From Ooceraea biroi (lineage: Eukaryota; Arthropoda; Insecta; Hymenoptera; Formicidae): 64,000 nucleotides of DNA. Made by a program: the position numbers and the translations under genes. The stretch is taken from NCBI RefSeq assembly GCF_003672135.1, contig NC_039508.1:7254001-7318000 (forward strand). The letters are read 5' to 3'. Under the pieces are notes generated by a model. The model was not told where the DNA came from. It worked only from the letters and a program-made list of their open reading frames with translations, and made no database searches. Shown in pieces: positions 54,239-64,000 of this stretch (position 1 is its first letter; the number at the start of each line of letters is the position of its first letter).

Positions 54239-55205
54239 CCCAGGTAGCAAGATCACGTCATTTTGACGTTAGGATTTGGTCTTTTAATGACCAATACTGA
54301 CGACACTAATTGACGTCTTTCAGACGTGAGAATGACGGTCTAATGTCACAGAACGAAGACGACATTCTGAGACGTTAAAAAGACGTAACTTCGTAACCTG
54401 TTTTTACCTTTTAGTAACGTCTTAATGACGTTTTAATAACATCACAACGCGAAATAAAAGATAAAATCGAAATTATATACCAAATTATTATTTTATTTTA
54501 AACAAGATTTATTTTGCAACGTGTACATATAAATTGTTATACAGTTATAATGTACCATTGAAAATGTACCATATTGAAAGAGTATTCGATTTTTGTTAAT
54601 TAAAGTTCCACTTACCTCACACGGGATTTGAACCTGCGTCGTTGAGTCCACAGTCCTCGTTCTAGTCCACTACGCTATCGAGTATATTTAATAAGCGCCT
54701 TTTAAATTCTGCTCTTAATATGTTAAAGAATACTTATTTTATATTATAATTTTATTTTTTATTTATTTTATTATTATTTATTTTATTATTATTTATTTAT
54801 TTTATTTTATATTTATATTATATTATAATATTAAGAATACTTTAACACATTTTTAAGTTCGTACACTTATGTACAAACTTAAAAATTCAAAAATATACAT
54901 GCAAATAAAATATTCTTAAACTTCATTTTATGTCTAATAAAATATTATAAAAAAAAGAACTAAAGATTACCTCTAAATTCGTCGATAATTCTTAGAGAAC
55001 CAACCAAAAACCATGCGGTATCAAGCGATATTATATATATATGTATATATGTATATAAAATTTATCATAGTGACGTAATATAATGACGACATTATAATGT
55101 CATTCAAAAGACTTATATTTGATGGTCAATTTTTGGTCACTTTATGTCATTCGTACGAACATGACTAGTATTCGACGTCAAAATGACGTGATCTTGCTAC
55201 CTGGG
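54239..55205. mobile_element. MITE with GACGTC-rich ends, 967 bp
   Basis: Ends CCCAGGTAGCAAGATCACGT and the exact inverse. Both ends carry CATTTTGACGT, and GACGTCTT/ACGTTTTAA words are frequent near them. It is flanked by CA on both sides. AT-rich interior, no transposase. It contains a tRNA-like sequence. It interrupts Rep-A. Confidence 0.85.
54614..54685 (-). other. tRNA-like sequence (pseudo-tRNA or SINE head) inside the MITE
   Basis: On the minus strand an A-box-like TAGCGTAGTGG (54667-54677) and a perfect B box GGTTCAAATCC (54624-54634) stand at tRNA spacing. Between them lies an anticodon-arm-like GAGGACTGTGGACTC with GTG in the loop. The T stem has a mismatch and the acceptor stem does not pair well, so a functional tRNA is unlikely. 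No oligo-T or A tail marks a full SINE. Confidence 0.55.
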
Positions 55206-55391
55206 CAACAGCATCTCCGCCGGTCGGTATAAATGGAGCTGCTGCCATCTCGATGAGAAGAACGAACTGTACAAACGACGATGACGATGACGTCGACGTT
55301 TCTTAATCGAAAATTTGCCAATTTTAAACTTTGCATCGCCATATCTCCGCTCGTAGGGCACGTAGAAGAAAAATGAAAAAACTTTTATTAC

Positions 55392-55642
55392 TGTAAGCAG
55401 TTAGTTCGTAGAATTATAAGAAACGTTTGATTGTACACGTGCGGATATGTTTTCGTTTTCGGCGAAGCGCAAAGAAGCGGCTTCGCGGGATGCTTTTGTT
55501 TTCGGCGGCGTAGCAGCCCGCTCGAGCCAGTACAGGGACACGGCAGTCTCTCCGCAGCCTTGTGACGAGTCACGTCGCAATAAAGTCATATATATATTCA
55601 TAACCTTAGTATTTTCGATTATTACCCACTGCCATCCTCACA
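55392..55642 (+). repeat. 5' LTR of Gypsy G3, 251 bp
   Basis: TGTAAGCAGTTAG ... CATCCTCACA, with AATAAA near 55579. The TCAGAAGTGGGAT word after it resembles a leucine-tRNA-type primer site, less certain than that of G2. The second LTR, if present, is in or beyond the gap. Confidence 0.72.
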
Positions 55643-55868
55643 GTTCAGAAGTGGGATCGAGGATCGGTGTTCGGGATCGCGATTCGATACGAGGATTGAG
55701 ATTCGAATACGGGATTCGCAATTTGAGATCGTGATAACGGCGATCGATTGTGGAGAGATTTTGAGTGGAAAAATCGCGAGAGTTTGGCGCGACGGACACG
55801 GTGTCGAGACGCGATACGTTGTTGTGGCTGAAGTATTCTGAATAGCCTACGTTTACTATCAGAACGCG

Positions 55869-57000
55869 ATGAATCCGAGCCGGTACAGGAAGGTGCAGCT
55901 CGTAGAGCTATTGAAGAAGAGGCAGCTTCCGACTCATGGAAGTAAAGGTGAAATGATTGCTCGACTGCAAGAAGCAGATCCTGAAAACTTGTGGCTGCAC
56001 GAGTACGAGAGTGCAGAGGCGGATGGTGTCGCACGGCTGGACATAGGTGACCAGGAGTCGTCGCACGTACCTCAGGCCAGAGTTCGTCAGGATGATGGTG
56101 TGCCAGACGCAGTAAGAAAGCTCGAATACATACGAAGAGAACGTGTTCTTATGGAACGAGAGATGCGCTTGCTAGAGAGAGAGAATCAACTCTTACGTAG
56201 CGGCAGCAGTACGACAAGCAGCGGTACAGGTCGTGTAACCGAGGTGTCGTCGAGAGTCAATATCAAGGCGATCAGCGAATTATTGAGCGAGTTCGACGGA
56301 TTAGAAGGAACATTCCGGAACTGGGAAAAACAAGCACAATTGTTGATTTCGACATATCAGTTGGACGATAAGTATGCGAAGATTATGTTGGGCATGCGCC
56401 TGAAAAATAAAGCGCTCGAGTGGTTTCATTCTTGCCCTGCGCACATTGAATTGAGTGTGGAAGAATTACTGTCGAAGATGCGGAGGATGTACGATCATAA
56501 GGAGAGTAAGCTGAAGCTCAGAAGACAGTTCGAGCAGAGGACGTGGAAACCGGAAGAAACGTTTAGTGCATATTATCATGAGAAGGTCATTCTCGCAAAT
56601 TGGGGTTCCGATAGATGAAGAAGAGATTTTGGAATACCTGGTGGAAGGCATATCCAACATGCAGTTACGTAATCAAGCTAAGTTGCAAAAATTCGAAACC
56701 AAGTTGACCTGTTAACGGCGTTCGAGACTATAAGCTTGGAAGAGATGAAAGGCCAGGCTGAGCGCGGACATAAAGGACAAGTCAAGGAAACGAAGGATGG
56801 ACGAGTTTCGTTGAAGGCAGCCGTCGCCAAGGAGCTACCGCAGGAGTCGAGTGCACCGTCGAAGAAAGTGAAGTGTTGCAATTGTAATAAGTTTGGACAC
56901 GTTTCCAGAGACTGTAAGTTACCAAAAAGAGAAAAAGGGGCTTGTTTCAAGTGTGGTGAGAAGGGCCATACCGTTAATGAATGCAAAACCAAGGTAAAAA
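55869..57000 (+). pseudogene. Gypsy G3 gag with N-terminal SAP-like domain and two CCHC knuckles
   Basis: The start MNPSRYRKVQLVELLKKRQL with LPTHGSKGEMIARLQ is a clear SAP-like helix-turn-helix (residues about 8-35). A coiled coil (ERVLMEREMRLLEREN) follows, then a capsid-like region (LSEFDGLEGTFRNWEKQAQL, LKNKALEWFHS, EELLSKMRRMYDH). One-base shifts occur near 56600 and 56705. The knuckles CCNCNKFGHVSRDC and CFKCGEKGHTVNEC lie near 56876-56990. SAP domains usually bind AT-rich DNA, so one in Gag is unusual; it may act in integration targeting or packaging (inference). Confidence 0.85.
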
Positions 57001-57862
57001 CAGAACAGGTTGCGCTTGTAAGTACGGAACACGTTGATAACGATTTTCAGAACGTAGTTACGTTAAAAATAAATTATGCGATTGGAAATTATGAGATCAA
57101 AGTAGACGCCTTATTTGATACGGGTAGTCCCATTACGTTTGTGAAAGAAAAATTTATTCCGACATGTTTTGTTAAGGTTGATAATTTTAATAATTATTGC
57201 GGGATTAATAGCAGTAAATTAAGTGTAATCGGAACGGTGTAGTAGATATGGTATGCGGAAAGTTTAAAGACAACGGAATTTATGTTTATGTTGTTGATAA
57301 TAACACGATGTCGTCATCTATGATAATCGGTAGAGATGTGATGAAGAAATATAATATTTGTTTATCTACCGTAAGTAACATCGAAAGTGAAACGAATGAG
57401 TACGAAATATTAAATATTGATGTTAGTGTGAATGATAATATAAGCGAATCGTTAAATGTTAATCCAGAAATTTCGTATGATGTAAATGAGAAGTTGAAAT
57501 GCGTTTTTGAGAAAGAATATGTACAATCAGAGCGACCGTTAAAACCGAAAGTTGATGTGGAAATGAAATTGCGATTAGATAATGTACAACCATTTCATTA
57601 TTCGCCGCGAAGATTATCATATGCAGAAAAAGAGCAGCTCAGGAAAATTTTAGATGATTTGTTAGCAAAGGGAATCATTCGACCAAGTAATTCGGAATAT
57701 GCATCCCCTGTAATTTTGGTACAAAAAAGGAACGGAGAATATCGATTATGTATCGATTATCGGACCCTTAATAAATATACATATATTACGAAGTAACTAT
57801 CCAATACCGGTGATTGAAGATCAATTGAATGTTTTAAAGGGTAAGAGATATTTTAGTTTACT
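57001..57862 (+). pseudogene. Gypsy G3 protease and start of reverse transcriptase
   Basis: The protease active site is LFDTGSPITFV (near 57112) with the later IIGRDVMKKYN strand. A TAG TAG pair at 57241-57246 and a frame change separate the two parts of the protease. The RT opening follows (GIIRPSNSEYASPVILVQKR, YRLCIDYRTLNK), then a frameshift near 57785 before NYPIPVIEDQLN; the sequence runs into the N gap before the catalytic motif. Confidence 0.85.
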
Positions 57863-57962
57863 NNNNNNNNNNNNNNNNNNNNNNNNNNNNNNNNNNNNNN
57901 NNNNNNNNNNNNNNNNNNNNNNNNNNNNNNNNNNNNNNNNNNNNNNNNNNNNNNNNNNNNNN
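57863..57962. other. Assembly gap (100 N)
   Basis: Exactly 100 N, the conventional size for a gap of unknown length. Order and distance of the sequences on the two sides are not proven by sequence. Confidence 0.98.
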
Positions 57963-58250
57963 GATATAATTTAATGAGATACAAGTAACTGATACAAAAG
58001 TTTAATTACTTAATTAATTAATAAATCTTCCTTTATTTTTACACTTTGATGGAACTTATTACAAAAAAGTATGCAGAATATTAAAATTTTTATTTACATG
58101 TGCAACAAAGGAAAAATTACTGCATTATTATCTTCATATGGCAACAACATTTAATTTGCATTTAAATGTCTACTAATGAATATATTTTTAAACTACTAAG
58201 TTTGTCAAGGCTTACAATATAAATACCTAAAATTGCAGAATCACAAGGTT
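57963..58250. other. AT-rich sequence after the gap, no gene
   Basis: No Gypsy sequence resumes here. It may be the 3' untranslated region of the transposase-domain gene on the minus strand; nothing else is supported. Confidence 0.4.
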
Positions 58251-60265
58251 TCATAAAAAATGATTTTTCTCGAGAAACTTTTGCCCAATAATACAAATAA
58301 TATTATTATAGTATGTTATGTTGCATATTTTTACAATGTCATTATCAAACATTTGTACATAACAATCAGCAGTGTTTAATTTGAAAACACAGGATTTTAA
58401 TTTTAATTCCTTGTATTGACCTACACAATTTGGTAATAAGAGACCGATATAATATTCTTTGGCGACAATATTATTTTCAAACTGATTTTCTAATCTTGGA
58501 ATATTATTATATTCGAAAACACGACGTATTATTTGTTCAAGTGGTTTTTCTTTCTTTCTTATCATTTTTTTTTAATTGCATCATATAATTTTCGAACGGG
58601 AAAGCTGAAAATTCATTTAAATTGCCAAATCGTATGACATCTTCATGTATGTGTAATAAATTATGTACATTATAAGAAACAAAATCTTGATCATAAATAT
58701 CGATACTTGTTTCAACAAAGCATTTCATTAGATCTTTTGCATAATTCACCATGTCTATTTTTTTGCAGAATTCATTACTACACATTATTAGAGTAGCAAC
58801 GTGTAATGTCAAGAAATGATAATAATTCTTTTTTGCAAGAATTTGTTTGAAAATTACAGGTCCTGTATATAATAGTATGAGTTTAAATTCCGTTGCTTTA
58901 AAACGAGGACATTCTTCAAGCGATCTACCTTTACGTGGAAATTCAACAGGAATATATTTATTTAAGTTTTTAATTTTATTTGAAATCGATTCTACTTGTC
59001 TATATGAAAGTTTATATGGTTGTTTACCATATACCCAACCATATTTTTTATGTGTAATCAATCTTTTCATTACCCCTAAACAAATAAGATGCATGTAATC
59101 TAGTATAACATCTTTAATCATATCAAAATGAGGCAAATTCGTCAAAATAGTCATCCCTTTGTGATAATCTTCATCATGTTGTTGTCTAAATTCAACATCT
59201 GTTCTTTTCATAGCGTTTGTGTGTGAAAAGCACAAAATTTTATTTATCAAACAACCTTCCACTTTGCATTTAGTGCAGCTATAATAACCCGTATGGCTTT
59301 TTACATTCAAAATATAAGATTTAGCAGGCGTATCACATATTATAACTTTTATTTTTAAATCATATTTTTGATTGTTTATAAAAATTCCATTCGTAGTCAA
59401 GTAAATGCTTCATTTACAAATTCTTTTAAATATTCATTTGGGTTTTCCGGTTTACCATTACCATGATACAGGGCTACCATTAAAACATATTTTTTCAAAA
59501 CTTCAATAGACTTTATTTGAACTAATATTGGCCATAAACAATTTGAACTGCTTTTACTAATCGGCAAACCATCTATATTTACGGCTAATTCAAAAGATGT
59601 ACAATTAAGAAGGGATACACCACACTGATTAATTAATATATTAATTGACTGTGCAATCCCAAAGTAATGAAAAGAACCTGTATTCATTTTTATAGAAGTA
59701 AGATTGCTTGGAGTTAATAACATTGTCCTCGGATCTTTAGGTAAGTTATGAAATGGGGTCAAATCATTTTCATTCCGAAGAATTTCTAAAAGTTTTTTAA
59801 AACTATTTTGAGTAATATTTTCCTCAATGGCCCATGATGCTAATTTTTTTCGCAATGATGTATCTTTATTTTCATTTTTGGCATAAGTGGATAAATCATT
59901 ATTACTATTTATTATGTCCTATCACTATCAATGCTATTTGAAGATATTATAGAATTATTTAAAAGAGATGTATCATTTGGAAAACTCTCCTCCATATTGT
60001 TGACATGCAAATTTAATTCAGCGACATTTTCGCAAACCTCTTTATTTAATGATACATTGGTTGACTGAAAGCCATGCCGTGTATCAATATTCACATTATT
60101 TATGTCTTCACTGATATTCATCCCTTTGTTGCTTGAACAAGTACTTTCGGTCGATTCAAGTGAGTTAATTTGGCTTTGTAACTCAATTAAAGCCATCGAA
60201 GCTTCTACATTGTCAGCTATCTTTCGATTGAAATGTCGTTTAGTCTTCATTTTTATTTTTGGCAT
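58251..60265 (-). pseudogene. Transposase-domain gene, copy 2, nearly intact but with three one-base shifts
   Basis: Minus-strand frames 60265-59912, 59855-59397, 59400-58537 and 58565-58251 form one protein of about 670 residues. In order: a basic start (MPKIKMKTKRHFNRK), an acidic Ser/Asn-rich region, KLASWAIEENITQNSF, VNIDGLPISKSSSNCLWPIL, MVALYHGNGKPENPNEYL, VIICDTPAKSYILNVKSHTG with CTKCKVEGC, RTDVEFRQQHDEDYHKG, VILDYMHLICLGVMKRLI, YIPVEFPRKGRSLEE, RFKATEFKLILLYTGPVI, VSYNVHNLLHIHED and FSAFPFENYMMQL. Shifts occur near 59915, at 59400 and in an A9 run near 58565. Any DUF4806 partner would lie in or beyond the gap. Confidence 0.8.
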
Positions 60266-60757
60266 GTTTAGAGATAAATATTACCTATAATTGAAATAAT
60301 AAAGATTTATTTAAGGATTTAAACTTAGGACTATTATAATAATGTGTGTATTAGGTCTACGTAAAATATCTGAAACAATAATTAAAAACATAAACATAAA
60401 TTTTCTTCATATTATATTACATTTCCAACATTTTTATAACATTTTAATATATTAGGCAAGATAGAAATCTTTAGAAAATTATATAATTAAAATCTACAAT
60501 TTTAATATGATAATTTTTAAATACGTGTTGCGATTTATAACCTCAAATTGTTTTATAAAGTTATACTCATAACGAATATTTAATAATTTTATAATTTCTA
60601 CTTCTATGGCTGCGTTCCGAAATTCACTGCCAGTACTAAAAATCTACAGTATACGTTACGTGAACTATAGATTTTCAGTACTGGCAATGCATATCGGATT
60701 GCAGTCTATATTAAATTTCTTCTGTACTAAATTATATTTAAATATGTGCTGTGACTT
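60266..60757. other. AT-rich sequence with one small hairpin
   Basis: TGCCAGTACTAAAAATCTAC (60628) and GTAxATTTTCAGTACTGGCA (60665-60688) form an inverted pair around a 20 bp loop, a likely tiny MITE. No gene. Confidence 0.5.
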
Positions 60758-60886
60758 CCCAGTCAGAAATAATTCGTCGATCGATGTCGAAACGATGCCG
60801 AATCGATGTCGAAACCGTCACATCAACATCTAGTTAAGTCAAACGACATCGTTTCGACGTCGATCGACGAGTCATTTCTGACTGGG
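60758..60886. mobile_element. MITE, about 128 bp
   Basis: Ends CCCAGTCAGAAAT and the inverse ATTTCTGACTGGG; the arms continue through TCGTCGATCGATGTCGAAAC and CGACATCGTTTCGACG-type words. No target duplication is obvious. Non-coding. Confidence 0.75.
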
Positions 60887-61194
60887 TTATATAACCTCTC
60901 AAATTATAGATCTTATGAATTTATATGTAGAAATATTAAAGTTATCATTAACTTACCTGCAATAAATTTAAATATTTTTGGTAATCACTTGGTCACGACG
61001 ATTACGTAGATACTAGATATTTCTAAAATTTTCTTCATGCACACCGTACGATTATATATCTTTCCTCTTCGAATTTAGTGGCACCGCCTGGCAAGCTAAA
61101 ACCTGCCTACACTGGCCAAAAACAGGTGGTATGGTCTAGTCTTACAATTAATCTCCCAAGGAGGAAATAAGATTGTAACAGAAATGAACACGTA
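60887..61194. other. Non-coding spacer
   Basis: No gene. GGCACCGCCTGGCAAGC and AACCTGCCTACACTGGCC form part of a short GC-richer block (61078-61125) of unknown origin. Confidence 0.3.
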
Positions 61195-61665
61195 CGATTA
61201 CCTGCGAGACCGGATTGTGCCGTTTCCTCCAAACAAGTGCGCGTTAGCGACTAAGCGCCGCAAGAAGCAGTATCGTCTACGCCGTGTTGGTCTAATGTTC
61301 TAAAGGGGAGACCGCAGCATAAAGTATACAAAAATATTTTTAATTATATAAAAAATATATATGTATATGTATATATATATGTATATAAACAATACATATA
61401 AATATATAAATTATTTGTTGGATCTGGAATAATATATAATGAAATATTGACTTAAATTATTAAATTTTAAGTTTACAGATCTAACGAATAATTTATATAT
61501 TTATATATATTGTTTATATATATATATATCTATGTTTTTGTTTATATACGTATAAATATTTTTCTCTCTATACTCTATGCTACGATTTTTCCTTTAGACA
61601 GCTAGACATAGACAGTATCTGCTTGTTTTGGGGAAAACGGCATAGCGATCCGGTCTATGACAATC
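61195..61665. mobile_element. Foldback/MITE with AT-rich core
   Basis: GAGACCGGATTGTGCCGTTT with CCAAACAAG (61206-61240) pairs with CTTGTTTTGGGGAAAACGGC and ATCCGGTCTATG (61622-61660). Further inward, TTATTTGTTGGATCTG pairs with CAGATCTAACGAATAA. The core consists of TATATGTATA runs. Confidence 0.62.
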
Positions 61666-61879
61666 AATGATGTTAGGCGGGACGCTGCGGAATTTTCGCG
61701 CATTCGCGAATAGTAGTGACGGTTAACCAGTGATGTATCAGCTTATGGGCGCAAAAAATTTGGCGGGCTTAAATAAGATCACTTGGTTGTTTCAACTAAT
61801 TAATTGATTTAACTGATTACTTTAAGAAGTGAAATGAAGTTGAGAATTTCAAAGCGCGCGAGGAACAAGCGCCAGCTAG
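61666..61879. other. Non-coding spacer
   Basis: No ORF, repeat end or RNA gene recognised. Confidence 0.3.
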
Positions 61880-62472
61880 TTGTAAATACTTCAAGAAAAC
61901 TACGAAATATTGTATAAATATTGATGAAATATTTTTAAAAAGTGTTTATTAATGTTTCCAGAATATTCATAGAATGTTTCAAGAATATTCTTTAAATATT
62001 CCTGAAATAATCAAAATGTTTTCAATGTTTTCCTAAAATGTTTATAGAACATTCTAAGAACGTTCTACTAATATCTAGAGAATATTATAATCATATTCTG
62101 AATATTCCATGTGAATCGAAATGTATCATAGAATATTATCGAAATATTTATAGCAAGTTATATAAAATTTTTCAGAATATTCATAGCACATACTATAAAT
62201 ACTTTAAGAATATTTACAATATGTTCTATGAATATTTCAAATATTTCGAAATATTCTGTATTTGTCAAAATATTTATAGAACATTCCAGGCAATTGCGAT
62301 ATATACTATATTTATTGGAATATTTATAGAATATTATATGCATATTCTGAATGAACAAAATTCCATGGAATATTCATAGAACGTCTATAGAATATTCTCA
62401 ATGACCCATCGAATATTAGAATATTTATAACATATTTTAACACATTCTTAGCATATTCTTTGCTGTATGGGC
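61880..62472. repeat. MITE-F family, long copy with ATTCATAGAA-type subrepeats
   Basis: About 590 bp of imperfect GAATATTCATAGAAxxTT units, ending in TTTGCTGTATGGG, the inverse of the MITE-F terminus. The other terminus is missing or diverged. The ORFs rich in Ile, Tyr and Asn are artefacts of this repeat. Confidence 0.62.
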
Positions 62473-63139
62473 TGCTCTAAGCTACACTTCTCGACACAGC
62501 ACTCTCTGCACTACTCGAAGAAATGTCTGACTTACAAGCTTAAAGCAAACAAAAAGATTTTCCTAAATCAGTAAGTAAACCATAAGTTACGACTAATATT
62601 GTGCAATATCTATCTTGTGATACTACTGAAGTAATACAATAATGCTCGTTTAATAAATTCGTCATTTCTTATCATCAGGTTTTCACGTATAATTCGCATT
62701 CCGTTATACTAATTGAACATCTTCGATTGAGACGAATTTTACGCGCATCGATTGTCGAAGGCGAATGACTATATCGATAAAACATCGGACGTCTTTCAAG
62801 TGAGGGCTCCAAGTAAAAGTTGTAGCAAAGTACCAATTACAATTTTCAGCTCCATCATGACGAATTATTGACCTGTTATGAGAAAACGCATTATAATCTG
62901 CTTTGTACGCAACAAGATATTATGATCTCAAAATATTATAATCTCGTAAATTACCTATGCAATTCCGTGAACCAGCGCTACATAAGCGAAAGGATGACGA
63001 TCTTATACCAGCTCCGGCAAAACTCTGTCTGGTTTTGGCCAGAATTCAGGATTTTTGTGAAGATTTAAAATATCAATATACAAGTCCGCAGTATACAAGC
63101 AGGCACCAGATACGAGTCTCAAAATAGCATAATCTTATA
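62473..63139. other. Non-coding sequence
   Basis: No gene, repeat border or RNA gene could be supported. Confidence 0.35.
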
Positions 63140-63256
63140 CACTTAGTCGTCGACTTACGACCTATGCGACTTACGACGGTCCGCACTTACGACCAAAAAA
63201 AAATAATACATCAGACAGCTGCGCGCACGATAACACGAAGAACACAACACGCAGGT

Positions 63257-63258
<2 letters not shown>

Positions 63259-63318
<60 letters not shown>
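63259..63318 (+). repeat. (CT)n microsatellite
   Basis: A pure CT run of about 60 bp. Confidence 0.95.
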
Positions 63319-63321
<3 letters not shown>

Positions 63322-63395
63322 TACACTCAGTTGCTTTCAAGCATCTGTTGCGTGTGGTGTATTAATTAAAATTCTACTGAAATACTACCCATAAA

Positions 63396-63460
63396 ATGTC
63401 TAGTAAAAGAAAAATGGCTTCATCTACAGATACGCCAGCTAAGAAGTCAAGGAAAACTCA
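63396..63460 (+). pseudogene. pogo/Tigger transposase, N-terminal remnant
   Basis: Opens MSSKRKMASSTDTPAKKSRK, the Ser/Lys-rich start typical of Tigger/CENP-B-like transposases. After KTQ the sequence changes to unrelated AT-rich text, so the CENP-B HTH and DDE core were lost by internal deletion. Confidence 0.6.
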
Positions 63461-63696
63461 AATTTTTTACATTCATTTTAGATTGAATTTTTGTGTTTAC
63501 AGTACAGTATGTACAGTATTATTTTTCACATTATGTGCAATATAATTATAAATTTAAAAGATTATAAAAATAAATTATAAAGATGATAAAAATATTAAAA
63601 AATACTGTTAATAATTATATGGCCGACATACGACCAGATCGACTTACGACCTGTCAGTCAGAACGGAAGTCGGTCGTAAGTCGACGACCAAGTGTA

Positions 63697-64000
63697 GATT
63701 ATAAAAATAAAAGCAATTATACTAAAACGCAGTTTTTAAAGACTGATGAATCCTGTCGGCACGCAGAAAACTCGGATTTGAAAAAATGATTCTTCTATTA
63801 ATTAAGACTGACCATCTAATCCAACTATCTGCTTATTATGACTGATCATCTTGTCTAATGCTTGCCAGTTATAATCGATCAAAAATTCTTACTTAGTTTA
63901 ATATTCCACTGGCGAATCATAGTACTTTATTTATATAAAAGCAGTTATTATAATTAAAAAGTAATATGCATGTGCAGAGTGTGCAGAGTAAATATTTATT
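63697..64000. other. AT-rich right edge, no gene
   Basis: Nothing supported. Confidence 0.3.

Larger units (their letters stand above)
54215..55391 (-). repeat. Rep-A copy 4, interrupted by a MITE and truncated by Gypsy G3
   Basis: The minus-strand tail GGTATATCCGTGTGA (54222-54237) is separated by the MITE at 54239-55205 from the rest (55207-55391: CCGGCGGAGATGCTGTTG, TTTTCGATTAAGAAACGTCG, GAGCGGAGATATGGCGATGC). It stops at 55391 where the LTR of Gypsy G3 begins. Confidence 0.75.
55392..57862 (+). mobile_element. Ty3/Gypsy retrotransposon (G3), cut by the assembly gap
   Basis: 5' LTR 55392-55642, then a leader starting GTTCAGAAGTGGGATCG, gag, protease and the start of RT, running into the N gap. 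Frameshifts in gag and pol mark it as defective. It belongs to a different lineage from G1/G2: the Gag has a SAP-like start and two CCHC knuckles. Confidence 0.88.
63140..63694 (+). mobile_element. pogo/Tigger-type element, 555 bp, internally deleted, TA duplication
   Basis: Ends CACTTAGTCGTCGACTTACG and the inverse, with further TCGACTTACGACC copies just inside both ends, flanked by TA (63138-63139 and 63695-63696). It keeps the first codons of a transposase and a CT microsatellite; the DNA-binding and DDE parts are deleted. Confidence 0.82.

Noticed and set aside
54614..54685. A functional tRNA gene
   Set aside because: Boxes are good but the acceptor and T stems do not pair properly, and it lies inside a MITE.
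62038..62379. 113-residue Ile/Tyr/Asn-rich ORF
   Set aside because: Produced by the repeated ATTCATAGAA-type units of MITE-F.
1..64000. Bacterial or endosymbiont insertion
   Set aside because: No prokaryotic gene, operon spacing or ribosome binding pattern seen; all recognised proteins belong to eukaryotic transposable elements.

Overview
The window is a eukaryotic, AT-rich stretch made almost entirely of transposable elements and their debris. I recognise no ordinary single-copy host gene. The element set fits an insect, and the LINE and transposase protein styles suggest Hymenoptera, probably an ant. That assignment rests on protein resemblance, not on a diagnostic host gene. Element types present: an APE-type LINE, several Ty3/Gypsy elements, PIF/Harbinger with MADF partner genes, Tc1/mariner, a pogo/Tigger remnant, TTAA-flanked MITEs, foldback elements and DUF4806-linked transposase-domain genes. 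Names such as Rep-A, FB, Sat-C, Sat-D, MITE-E, MITE-F and LTR-X are local labels for families seen in this window.

1-14.5 kb: a minus-strand LINE (1-3395, cut by the left edge); a Gypsy LTR and a broken Gypsy pol (3.4-5.7 kb); a MADF-domain relic (6.5-6.9 kb); a 1.2 kb foldback element (7.57-8.81 kb); small MITEs and satellite monomers; and a foldback element split by a mariner-type element (12.5-14.4 kb).

14.8-22.2 kb: tandem repeats and Rep-A copies lead into the most unusual object here, a decayed gene that fuses a PIF1-type helicase to a ubiquitin-specific-protease (USP/C19) domain. It was later split by a Rep-A copy that itself carries a TTAA-flanked MITE, by a second TTAA-flanked MITE, and by a PIF/Harbinger element with a TTA duplication only six sense codons before the end of the USP domain.

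22.4-30 kb: FB-family repeats, a CT-rich microsatellite, and a complete-looking 5.07 kb PIF/Harbinger element (24007-29076, TTA duplication). It has a spliced DDE transposase and a convergent spliced MADF gene.

30.9-39.4 kb: a minus-strand gene pair. One gene is a transposase-domain gene broken by a 3.2 kb pile of repeats. The other is a six-exon DUF4806 gene starting 137 bp after it. A second transposase-domain copy lies at 58.25-60.27 kb.

39.4-54.2 kb: an LTR element (LTR-X) interrupted by a Gypsy element (40056-44440), then a 7.19 kb palindrome with two 2,903 bp arms around a Tc1 (DD34E) transposase pseudogene, then the other LTR-X copy in reverse, then a 1,594 bp solo LTR with an ACAT duplication.

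54.2-64 kb: a 967 bp MITE holding a tRNA-like sequence, a Gypsy element whose Gag starts with a SAP-like motif and which runs into a 100-N assembly gap, the second transposase-domain gene, several hairpin MITEs, and a pogo/Tigger remnant with a CT microsatellite.
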